Shown here in pieces: positions 7,087 to 12,152 of a DNA stretch of 12,152 nucleotides (the stretch's first letter is position 1; the number at the start of each line of letters is the position of its first letter). The position numbers were made by a program, and so were the translations under genes. The DNA comes from Proteobacteria bacterium UBA4575. GTDB taxonomy: Bacteria; Pseudomonadota; Gammaproteobacteria; UBA4575. The stretch spans positions 1 to 12,152 of the forward strand of contig DGKH01000036.1 of NCBI GenBank assembly GCA_002386945.1. Direction: 5' to 3'. The notes under the pieces are model-generated. The model made no database searches, was not told the DNA's origin, and saw nothing but the letters and a program-made list of their open reading frames with translations.

Positions 7087-8391
7087 GTGACTAGAGAAGA
7101 ACAAATAAAAGCGATTGAGAAGGATTGGGCGGAAAACCCACGCTGGGCCAACGTTAAGCGTAATTATTCTGCTGCGGATGTTGTACGTCTGCGCGGTTCA
7201 GTAGTTCCTGAGTACACCTACGCACGTCGTGGTGCTGAGAAGCTATGGGATCTTGTTAACGGTGGTGCTAAGAAAGGCTATGTAAACTGCCTAGGCGCAT
7301 TGACTGGTGGTCAAGCACTACAACAAGTGAAAGCAGGTATCGAAGCGATTTACCTATCTGGCTGGCAGGTTGCAGCAGATGCAAACACTTCAGAAACTAT
7401 GTACCCGGATCAATCTCTATATGCTTACGACTCAGTACCTACTGTTGTTCGTCGTATTAACAATACATTTAAGCGCGCTGACGAGATCCAATGGGGACGT
7501 GGTTTAGAGCCAGGTCAAGACGGTTACACAGACTACTTTGCACCAATCGTAGCGGATGCAGAAGCCGGTTTCGGTGGTGTATTAAACGCTTTCGAATTGA
7601 TGAAGAACATGATCATTAACGGTGCTGCTGGCGCTCACTTTGAAGACCAGCTAGCTGCGGTTAAGAAGTGTGGTCACATGGGCGGTAAAGTACTAGTTCC
7701 AACACAAGAAGCCATCCAAAAGCTACAGGCAGCTCGCCTAGCTTCTGATGTTTTAGGTGTTCCAACTATCGTATTAGCACGTACCGATGCTGAAGCAGCA
7801 AATCTATTGACTTCAGACTTCGATGAGAATGATAAGCCATTTTGCACAGGCGAACGTACAGCAGAAGGTTTTTACCGTGTTAACAACGGTCCTGAGCAAG
7901 CGATTTCTCGTGGTATTGCTTACGCACCATATGCTGATTTGGTTTGGTGTGAGACCGGTACCCCAGACTTAGGTTTTGCTCGTGAATTTGCGGAAGCAGT
8001 TCGTGCAGAGAACCCAGGCCAGTTATTAGCATACAACTGCTCACCATCATTCAACTGGAAGAAGAACCTAGACGATGCAACTATCGCTAGATTCCAAGAC
8101 GGTTTGTCTGACTTAGGCTACAAGTACCAATTCATCACGCTCGCTGGTATTCATAACATGTGGTACAACATGTTTGATCTAGCGCATGACTACGCACGTG
8201 GCGAAGGCATGAAGCATTATGTTGAAAAAGTACAAGAGCCAGAATTTGCTGCGGCTGAGAAAGGTTATACTTTCGTAAGTCATCAGCAAGAAGTTGGTGC
8301 AGGCTACTTTGATGACGTGACTACTGTAATTCAAGGTGGTCAGTCTTCAGTAACGGCACTAACAGGTTCTACTGAAGAAGAGCAGTTCTAA
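7087..8391 (+). CDS. aceA: Isocitrate lyase
   Basis: Splits isocitrate into succinate and glyoxylate, the first step of the glyoxylate shunt, needed for growth on acetate, fatty acids and other acetyl-CoA sources. It is a cytoplasmic Mg-dependent enzyme. At 434 residues it has the same length as E. coli AceA, and the catalytic KKCGH lies at 193-197 with Cys195. Other landmarks are [10 protein letters not shown] (91-100), DAEAGFGG (157-164), NCSPSFNW (317-324), TLAGIH (351-356) and the C-terminal [13 protein letters not shown]. It starts with GTG behind a good AGGAGA. It is monocistronic here, with no malate synthase or isocitrate dehydrogenase kinase beside it, a long upstream control region and a strong terminator downstream. 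Leucine is mostly CTA or TTA, consistent with high expression under local codon preference. Confidence 0.97.
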   Translation: MTREEQIKAIEKDWAENPRWANVKRNYSAADVVRLRGSVVPEYTYARRGAEKLWDLVNGGAKKGYVNCLGALTGGQALQQVKAGIEAIYLSGWQVAADANTSETMYPDQSLYAYDSVPTVVRRINNTFKRADEIQWGRGLEPGQDGYTDYFAPIVADAEAGFGGVLNAFELMKNMIINGAAGAHFEDQLAAVKKCGHMGGKVLVPTQEAIQKLQAARLASDVLGVPTIVLARTDAEAANLLTSDFDENDKPFCTGERTAEGFYRVNNGPEQAISRGIAYAPYADLVWCETGTPDLGFAREFAEAVRAENPGQLLAYNCSPSFNWKKNLDDATIARFQDGLSDLGYKYQFITLAGIHNMWYNMFDLAHDYARGEGMKHYVEKVQEPEFAAAEKGYTFVSHQQEVGAGYFDDVTTVIQGGQSSVTALTGSTEEEQF

Positions 8392-8405
8392 GGTCTTAGA
8401 CCTTA
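8389..8405. repeat. Inverted repeat overlapping the aceA stop codon
   Basis: TAAGGTCT (8389-8396) and AGACCTTA (8398-8405) are perfect inverse complements around a single T. The first three bases are the aceA stop codon. In RNA this folds as a 6-bp stem with a five-base loop, the first of three hairpins in the aceA 3' region. Confidence 0.5.
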
Positions 8406-8413
8406 AATTGCTG

Positions 8414-8436
8414 GGCTTAAACTGAACGGTTAAGCC
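8414..8436 (+). repeat. Second hairpin downstream of aceA
   Basis: GGCTTAA (8414-8420) pairs perfectly with TTAAGCC (8430-8436) around a nine-base loop. There is no T run, so it is not a terminator by itself; it may protect the mRNA 3' end. Confidence 0.4.
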
Positions 8437-8442
8437 TTGGTC

Positions 8443-8478
8443 AAAATCGGCGCTCGGGTAAAATCGAGCGCCGATTTT
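8443..8478 (+). terminator. Rho-independent terminator of aceA
   Basis: AAAATCGGCGCTCG (8443-8456) and CGAGCGCCGATTTT (8465-8478) form a perfect 14-bp stem around GGTAAAAT. Four Ts end the right arm. It begins 52 bp after the aceA stop. Confidence 0.88.
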
Positions 8479-8503
8479 GCTTATGTGTAGAGAAGGGTAA
8501 CTT

Positions 8504-8533
8504 ATGATCGATAAGATCAAGAAGCTAAGGTAA
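8504..8533 (+). CDS. Possible leader peptide ORF (9 codons) before DUF1820
   Basis: ATG at 8504 opens a short ORF encoding MIDKIKKLR, stopped by TAA at 8531-8533. The preceding AGAAGGG (8491-8497), six bases before the ATG, is a better RBS than the one in front of the DUF1820 gene. The DUF1820 ATG lies nine bases after this stop and in the same frame, with a second in-frame TAA between. It may be a leader peptide that couples translation to the next gene, or a decayed 5' end of that gene. Expression is unproven. Confidence 0.3.
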   Translation: MIDKIKKLR

Positions 8534-8542
8534 GTTTAAGCA

Positions 8543-8878
8543 ATGCCAGATACTGAAATCTTTAAAGTCATTTTTCAAAATGAGACTAAGGTCTACGAAG
8601 TGTTTGCACGTGAAGTGTATCAGTCAGATATGTATGGTTTTATTACTATCGAACAGCTGGTATTTAACGAACGTAACTCAGTATTGGTTGACCCTAGCGA
8701 AGAAAAACTTAAAACTGAGTTCGCCTCGGTTAAACGTTGCTATATTCCTATGCACGCCATCATTCGTATCGATGAGGTGGATAAGGAAGGAACGAGTAAG
8801 ATTATCGAAGGTGACAATAAGGTAACGCCGTTCCCAACTTCGGTTTATACCCCCAGTAATTCTGGGAAAACTGAGTAA
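8543..8878 (+). CDS. DUF1820 family protein
   Basis: A 111-residue cytoplasmic protein of unknown function that matches the DUF1820 family over its length. Diagnostic stretches are IFKVIFQNETKVYEVFAR (6-23), VYQSDMYGFITIEQLVF (25-41), VDPSEEKLK (49-57), and the block YIPMHAIIRIDEV, followed by a Pro-rich end (TPFPTSVYTP). Pseudomonas and relatives carry a single-copy homologue of about 105 residues with nearly the same wording, so this is a conserved core gene of that part of the Gammaproteobacteria. It has no signal peptide or membrane segment. ATG 8543 has only a distant AAGG (8527-8530), while a nine-codon ORF just upstream has a good RBS, so translational coupling is possible. No terminator separates it from the tRNA-Ser gene 41 bp downstream, so co-transcription is plausible. 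Confidence 0.88.
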   Translation: MPDTEIFKVIFQNETKVYEVFAREVYQSDMYGFITIEQLVFNERNSVLVDPSEEKLKTEFASVKRCYIPMHAIIRIDEVDKEGTSKIIEGDNKVTPFPTSVYTPSNSGKTE

Positions 8879-8919
8879 TTGATTGGCGGTGGGTGCAAAT
8901 CCATCTAGTAAGATAATAT

Positions 8920-9010
8920 GGAGAGATGCCAGAGCGGTCGAATGGGCTCGCTTGGAAAGCGTGTGTGCGTTAATAGCGTACCGAGGGTTCGAATCCCTCT
9001 CTCTCCGCCA
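8920..9010 (+). tRNA. tRNA-Ser (anticodon GGA)
   Basis: A complete class II tRNA of 91 bases with CCA encoded. Acceptor GGAGAGA (8920-8926) pairs with TCTCTCC (9000-9006); the discriminator base is G and CCA is 9008-9010. The D stem is CCA/TGG. The anticodon GGA is at 8954-8956, preceded by T33. The long variable arm GTGCG/CGTAC is typical of serine tRNA, and the T arm is GAGGG-TTCGAAT-CCCTC. It reads UCC and UCU codons. The anticodon stem CTCGC/GCGTG has a U-U mismatch at its second pair (28-42), while all other stems are regular. Confidence 0.97.
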
Positions 9011-9033
9011 TTATTGATGAAATAACACCTCAA

Positions 9034-9062
9034 GTACTGCTGAAATGCGTAGTATTTCTCTT
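9034..9062 (+). terminator. Weak terminator candidate after tRNA-Ser
   Basis: TACTGC and GC(GT)AGTA can pair around TGAAAT with a two-base bulge, and TTTCTCTT follows. The stem is short and bulged, so this is only a possible 3' end for the DUF1820-tRNA transcript. Confidence 0.25.
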
Positions 9063-9096
9063 AATTTCCGTTATTTCTTGTTATTTCTCTTAATTT
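9053..9096 (+). repeat. Pair of 15-bp direct repeats
   Basis: TATTTCTCTTAATTT occurs exactly at 9053-9067 and 9082-9096, a 29-bp period, with a partial third copy (TATTTCTT) at 9072-9079 between them. The pair lies between tRNA-Ser and the cold shock gene. It could be slipped-strand duplication or a repeated binding site. Confidence 0.55.
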
Positions 9097-9152
9097 TGCC
9101 TCTCTTACATGTTTAAATAGCGCAGGCTGATATATTGAGTCCTAATTATAGT

Positions 9153-9158
9153 TATAAT
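9153..9158 (+). promoter_or_regulatory. Candidate -10 box of the cold shock gene
   Basis: A consensus TATAAT lies 63 bp before the start codon. No good -35 is visible at the normal distance. If used, the 5' untranslated region would be about 55-60 bases, shorter than the roughly 160-base leader of E. coli cspA, and I see no cold-box sequence. Confidence 0.4.
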
Positions 9159-9221
9159 TGTTGTTTCGAATGATAGTAAAAACAGCGTTATATTTTTTAT
9201 CGTAAAAATAGAGAGAGAGTT

Positions 9222-9428
9222 ATGAGTAAAGGTACAGTTAAGTGGTTTAATGCAGAAAAGGGTTTTGGCTTTATCGCTCCTGAAGATGGTAGTAAAGATT
9301 TATTTGTCCATCACTCAGAGATCCAAGCGGGCGGTCAGTACGCAACATTGAATGACGGTCAAGCAGTTGAGTTCGAAGTAGGCGAAGGCCAAAAAGGACC
9401 ATGTGCAAATAAAGTCGTAGCTATCTAA
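9222..9428 (+). CDS. CspA-family cold shock protein
   Basis: A 68-residue single cold-shock domain that binds single-stranded RNA and DNA and prevents or melts RNA secondary structure. RNP1 is KGFGFI at 13-18 and RNP2 is LFVHHS at 27-32; W8 and the surrounding aromatic residues of the nucleic-acid face are present. Length and sequence are those of the CspA/CspE/CspC class; CspD proteins are longer at the C terminus. Which paralogue it is cannot be told from sequence. The purine run GAGAGAGAG (9211-9219) just before ATG 9222 serves as RBS. The gene stands alone downstream of tRNA-Ser and is followed by a long gap with several hairpins. Cold inducibility is not shown by any recognisable cold box. 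Confidence 0.95.
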   Translation: MSKGTVKWFNAEKGFGFIAPEDGSKDLFVHHSEIQAGGQYATLNDGQAVEFEVGEGQKGPCANKVVAI

Positions 9429-9452
9429 GCAACGCTTTAACGTTAGTAAAGT

Positions 9453-9476
9453 AACCGGTCGGTATCGCCACCGGTT
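9453..9476 (+). repeat. Hairpin downstream of the csp gene
   Basis: AACCGGT (9453-9459) and ACCGGTT (9470-9476) form a perfect 7-bp stem with a ten-base loop, 24 bp after the csp stop. No T run follows, so it may be a 3' stabiliser or a Rho-linked end rather than an intrinsic terminator. Confidence 0.4.
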
Positions 9477-9521
9477 CACTATCCGGGGTTGGGTTGCCTG
9501 ACCCTTGGGTTATGTCTAAGT

Positions 9522-9542
9522 GATTCGACAGTTTGTCGAATC
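9522..9542 (+). repeat. Perfect 9-bp hairpin with 3-base loop
   Basis: GATTCGACA (9522-9530) and TGTCGAATC (9534-9542) flank GTT. It is a compact perfect inverted repeat about 95 bp after the csp stop without a T run. It could be an RNA hairpin or a protein-binding site. Confidence 0.45.
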
Positions 9543-10029
9543 GACTTTGCCGTAGTTCCTATTCATCTGGTTATCTACCTGAGTATCGATTCTTACCTTG
9601 AAAAATAGGGAAGCGTTGTCGTAGTCCCCTCTTAATTATTTCCAATACTTTCCTCATTAGGCGACAAGTCTAGTAAGAGTATTAGGTGGTTAATGCTTTT
9701 TTAACTCTGCCTTTCCTGCTTAAAGAATAACTTTTATCCGAGATGATTCTCGTTAGAATTTTAATATTCAAGTGTTGTGCTAAGTAAGCAGTAATAGAGT
9801 GATGAGATATTCAGAGAAGCTGGATTCAGGGATAGTCTTTCGTCCTACACAAAGACATAAATCTTTCTTCAATTTCTTATATATAGAATACAGCGACCGT
9901 ATTTTTTGGATAAACTACTTCTGGTCTTGCGGCAGATAAGCGAGCCGGTTGACTGCTATATATCTGCTGAGTGAACTTGTTGTGGCTACGTATGACTTTA
10001 AATTTTAGATCCTGATTAAAACTCTATTT

Positions 10030-10035
10030 GGAAAG
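10030..10035 (+). promoter_or_regulatory. Ribosome binding site of the porin gene
   Basis: GGAAAG lies seven bases before ATG 10043. The longer reading from TTG 10028 has no such signal and would overlap this site, so ATG 10043 is chosen. Confidence 0.65.
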
Positions 10036-10042
10036 CTCTGTC

Positions 10043-11347
10043 ATGTTAATTCCTCGAATCCTGCCTCTCTATAGTATCTGTTTGTTGAGCATACTCGGCT
10101 CTTCGGTATTCACTTCAGTTCAGGCGGCAGATAGTAATGAAAGATTTTCGATTAAATTTCGCTATGGTCACTATGACCGTGATTACGACACGAATAGTAA
10201 AGATCGCAAACAAAGTGGATACAGTGGCATATTAGGTTATCAGTCTGCCTGGTTTGGTGATCGGTTTAGGCTGGGGTTTGCTGCTCAGACCTCAAAAGAG
10301 TTAGCCAGCTCTGGCTTGGCAACTGAAGACCTATTGGCATTTAATGGACACGAAAACAAAGATCATAGCTTGATAGCTGAGGCCTATGTTGATTATGCAG
10401 CACTTGATTCACTCAAATTTCGCGTAGGGCGACAGAAGCATAAGTCCTTATTGATGGCTTCAGCCACACGCTTACTACCATCGACTTTTGAAGGGGCCTC
10501 ATTGCATTGGCAGGCACATACTAATGCTCAGTTATATGCCTCGCGATACTATAAATGGTCGCGTCGTGCAGATGAGCAATTCAATGGGTTTGCAACGGAT
10601 CAAAGTGGTGAGGGTGCGATTGATTATGTGGATATCGTCAGCGTTAAAATTAAGATTGCTAATAGCCAGCTGATTGCTGAATATTTACATTCCGATGATT
10701 ATTTACAGAAATGGGGCATTACTAGCGACACCGTATGGCAGGGCAATGGTTTTAAATTAAATACAATGATGGGCCTTTTTGGTGCAACCGACGCGGGTAA
10801 ACTCTTTGTTACAGATGCTGAGTCGGGAGACCTAGATTATGACGCGAGCAAAGCGTCTGCTAATGGCCGCCAGCAATATAGTTCATTAGGTGCTTATCTG
10901 GGCGTTAAGCTCAGTGTGAAACAATCTCAATTCGGGCTTTATCACAGTTGGATAGGAGATCCTTGGCTAGAAGATAGTTATGCTAAAGATCATGGTACTA
11001 ATCCCTTTCCACATCGTACGGCTGGGCCAGACATGCTGAATAAAGATGAAAAAGTCCTATTGGTGGAATATAAGCAAGACTGGCAAAAACTGTTATCAAC
11101 GCAATTAACGTCACGTATTGCGTATGCCTATGGCTATGACGCTGAGAATGCGGTTTCAAAGGACTTAGGGCATGCTGATGAGCGCTGGTTTGAAATTGAT
11201 CTGCGATGGCGTCCTGCGCTATTTAAAGGCTGGGTGTCGCGGCTACGTTACCGTGATTATGGCTCTTCAGAAACAGGTAGTGTGCGTGGGGTTAAAGAAG
11301 ATCAAACTGATATTCGGTTAACCTTGGACTACGTGTATTCATTCTAG
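10043..11347 (+). CDS. OprD-family outer membrane porin
   Basis: A 434-residue outer-membrane channel protein. A Sec signal peptide is visible (hydrophobic residues 7-24, cut after VQA at 28), and the mature protein is rich in alternating amphipathic strands with aromatic residues. The N-terminal FSIKFRYGHYDRDYD, the segment LKFRVGRQKHKSLLMAS, the loop DPWLEDSYAKDHGTNPFP, and the end RLRYRDYGSSETG...DIRLTLDYVYSF with terminal Phe fit the OprD (Occ) family, in which 18-stranded barrels take up basic amino acids or small carboxylates. Length agrees with that family (roughly 420-450). The substrate here is unknown; the basic and acidic pore residues cannot be ranked by eye. It stands alone after a 614-bp gap and is convergent with a MarR-type regulator gene, which might or might not control it. 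Confidence 0.8.
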   Translation: MLIPRILPLYSICLLSILGSSVFTSVQAADSNERFSIKFRYGHYDRDYDTNSKDRKQSGYSGILGYQSAWFGDRFRLGFAAQTSKELASSGLATEDLLAFNGHENKDHSLIAEAYVDYAALDSLKFRVGRQKHKSLLMASATRLLPSTFEGASLHWQAHTNAQLYASRYYKWSRRADEQFNGFATDQSGEGAIDYVDIVSVKIKIANSQLIAEYLHSDDYLQKWGITSDTVWQGNGFKLNTMMGLFGATDAGKLFVTDAESGDLDYDASKASANGRQQYSSLGAYLGVKLSVKQSQFGLYHSWIGDPWLEDSYAKDHGTNPFPHRTAGPDMLNKDEKVLLVEYKQDWQKLLSTQLTSRIAYAYGYDAENAVSKDLGHADERWFEIDLRWRPALFKGWVSRLRYRDYGSSETGSVRGVKEDQTDIRLTLDYVYSF

Positions 11348-11431
11348 GTGCATTAACGAATTTATGAGACTGTGCTTAGTTGAAGATATATAAGTTGTTT
11401 GTTGAGCTTGGAGCTTGGCGAAGAGTGAAAA

Positions 11432-11458
11432 TAGGGCTACCTAAGAGAAGTAGCCCTA
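11432..11458 (-). terminator. Hairpin terminator of the marR-like gene, possibly bidirectional
   Basis: TAGGGCTAC (11432-11440) and GTAGCCCTA (11450-11458) form a perfect 9-bp stem around a nine-base loop. On the - strand it begins 18 bp after the marR stop and is followed by TTTTC, giving a usable intrinsic terminator. On the + strand the tail is AAATTAAAG, so for the porin transcript it is at best weak. Confidence 0.7.
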
Positions 11459-11476
11459 AATTAAAGCCTAATATTT

Positions 11477-12019
11477 TTAGCCTCGTACGCGATTTTTTAG
11501 ATCTAATAAAAAGCTTTGCTCGAAGCCTTCAAAGAACTGAGCCTCTTCTGTACTGAGTGATTCTTTGAACACGTCTGGTATTTTAGAAAAGCTCTCTAAT
11601 CCAGCATCGGCTACCTTAGTACCCGCTTCGGTTAGACTTAAGATAGTCTTGCGGCGATCGACTGTATCTTGAATACGTACAATTAGTTTCTTTTCTTCAA
11701 GGTCATTGATCAACTTAGTCACAAACGATTTATGTCGTGTCATTAGTTGGGCAATATGAGCAGGTGAGTTAGCCTCATTAAAGTAAATAATCTTCAGTGC
11801 TAACCAATGCTGGTACCTGAGAGAATTTTCTTCCAACTGGCTGTTCAATTCAGATTTAAGCACATCTAATAACTTGTTTGAGATGCTAACGGCACTGAGG
11901 TAGAAATTCAGTTGAATGTTTTTAAGTGCAGCAGTCGCATTCTCCGTAATCTTGCTGACGGCTTTGCCTTGTGAGCGGAAATTTCTATAATATTCTGACG
12001 ATGTTACCTGCTCTTTCAT
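11477..12019 (-). CDS. MarR-family transcriptional regulator
   Basis: A 180-residue DNA-binding repressor or activator with the MarR winged-helix fold. The helix-turn-helix covers about 85-111 (SPAHIAQLMTRHKSFVTKLINDLEEKKLI) and the wing is DTVDRRKTILSLTEAG at 118-133, with the conserved DRRK and LTEAG. An N-terminal extension of about 40 residues precedes the first dimerisation helix, longer than in typical MarR proteins (about 140-150 residues). MarR proteins usually bind short palindromes as dimers and respond to small ligands such as aromatic acids; none is identifiable here. The start at 12019 is chosen because GGAG lies five bases before it; the upstream ATG at 12046 adds nine residues and has no clear RBS. 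It is convergent with the porin gene; any target upstream on the + strand or beyond the right edge is not visible. Confidence 0.85.
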   Translation of the reverse strand: MKEQVTSSEYYRNFRSQGKAVSKITENATAALKNIQLNFYLSAVSISNKLLDVLKSELNSQLEENSLRYQHWLALKIIYFNEANSPAHIAQLMTRHKSFVTKLINDLEEKKLIVRIQDTVDRRKTILSLTEAGTKVADAGLESFSKIPDVFKESLSTEEAQFFEGFEQSFLLDLKNRVRG

Positions 12020-12024
12020 ATTAG

Positions 12025-12037
12025 CTCCAATTCGAAT
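12025..12037 (-). promoter_or_regulatory. RBS and overlapping palindrome before the marR-like gene
   Basis: GGAG (12028-12025 on the - strand) sits five bases before ATG 12019 and decides the start. The perfect 8-bp palindrome ATTCGAAT (12030-12037) lies immediately upstream; occupation by the regulator itself is possible but unsupported beyond position. Confidence 0.4.
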
Positions 12038-12107
12038 CCATTCCATTTAGTAACTTGATATGCACGTACACTTCAGTGACTAAGATATTCTATTTCCCCT
12101 GAGCTTT

Positions 12108-12129
12108 GCTACCGTATGTCTACGGTGGC
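12108..12129. repeat. Hairpin upstream of the marR-like gene
   Basis: GCTACCGTA (12108-12116) and TACGGTGGC (12121-12129) pair over nine positions with one G-T wobble, around a TGTC loop. It lies about 90 bp before the marR start. No T run is visible, and its role is unknown. Confidence 0.35.
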
Positions 12130-12152
12130 AGCGTGTTATCCTTAACTGCCCG

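Larger units (their letters stand above)
9429..10042. other. Long intergenic region between csp and the porin gene
   Basis: 614 bp without a convincing gene. The first 115 bp hold the hairpins at 9453-9476 and 9522-9542 and a small GGGT/ACCC pair at 9491-9504. CGAGA-TGAT-TCTCG at 9739-9752 is a short inverted repeat. A 45-codon ORF (9802-9939) lacks a good RBS. At 9885-9906 a weak hairpin AGAATAC/GTATTTT runs into Ts. TTGACT at 9949-9954 resembles a -35 but has no matching -10. The porin promoter must lie here but I cannot place it. An unannotated small RNA is possible. Confidence 0.5.

Noticed and set aside
8580..8825. 81-codon frame inside the DUF1820 gene
   Set aside because: It is an out-of-frame overlap of a clear family match and lacks any recognisable feature.
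8920..9010. tRNA-Ser as an integration site for a mobile element
   Set aside because: No integrase, no repeated copy of the tRNA 3' end downstream, and the flanking genes are ordinary core genes.
9735..9757. Fur-box-like sequence containing ATGATTCTC
   Set aside because: The right half resembles a Fur site but the left half does not; about 11 of 16 positions agree and no iron gene is near.
9802..9939. 45-codon ORF on the + strand in the csp-porin gap
   Set aside because: It has only AGAG crowding its ATG as an RBS, resembles no family I know, and its length is possible by chance. It is mentioned only as part of the gap.
9949..9954. TTGACT as the -35 of the porin promoter
   Set aside because: No acceptable -10 lies 15-19 bp downstream.

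Overview
The window looks like chromosomal DNA from a marine-type gammaproteobacterium of moderate GC content with AT-rich intergenic regions. The reasons are a short E. coli-type isocitrate lyase, a DUF1820 protein closely resembling those of Pseudomonas and its relatives, an OprD-family porin, and an ABC importer of the kind found beside acyl-CoA ligase genes. I lean towards a Cellvibrionales/Spongiibacteraceae-like or related lineage, but that placement is an inference. Presumed highly expressed genes (aceA, the binding protein) favour the leucine codon CTA, unlike E. coli. I see no insertion sequence, prophage, CRISPR array or integrase.

Region by region. (1) 1-2270, + strand: the 3' end of an ABC import operon, with a periplasmic substrate-binding protein (livK-like) and an ATPase (livF-like). 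A terminator-like hairpin lies between them and a strong terminator follows. The permeases and first ATPase presumably lie upstream of the window. (2) 2372-2731, + strand: a small secreted four-cysteine protein of the Rap1a/Tai type. (3) 2790-6740, - strand: a compact operon rraA-like, then an MBL-fold hydrolase, then an MmpL-type RND transporter. (4) 6741-7086: a divergent control region with a perfect 8-bp inverted repeat and a near-palindrome ahead of aceA. (5) 7087-8480, + strand: isocitrate lyase, followed by three consecutive hairpins, the last a strong terminator. (6) 8504-9010, + strand: a possible 9-codon leader ORF, a DUF1820 gene and tRNA-Ser(GGA). (7) 9222-9428, + strand: a CspA-family cold shock protein, followed by a 614-bp gap holding hairpins but no convincing gene. 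(8) 10043-11347, + strand: an OprD-family porin, convergent with a MarR-family regulator on the - strand (11477-12019), with a hairpin terminator between them.

Together the genes suggest growth on small organic acids or lipid-derived carbon. The OprD-type porin could admit carboxylates across the outer membrane. The ABC system imports an unidentified small solute. Isocitrate lyase allows growth on acetyl-CoA-yielding substrates through the glyoxylate shunt. The rraA-MBL-RND operon combines a possible keto-acid aldolase/decarboxylase-like protein, a hydrolase and a lipid- or hydrophobe-type exporter; its function is not evident from sequence. Nothing amounts to a clearly new system. The most interesting items are this operon, the aceA control region, the leader ORF ahead of DUF1820, the long structured gap after the csp gene and the stand-alone Rap1a-like protein.
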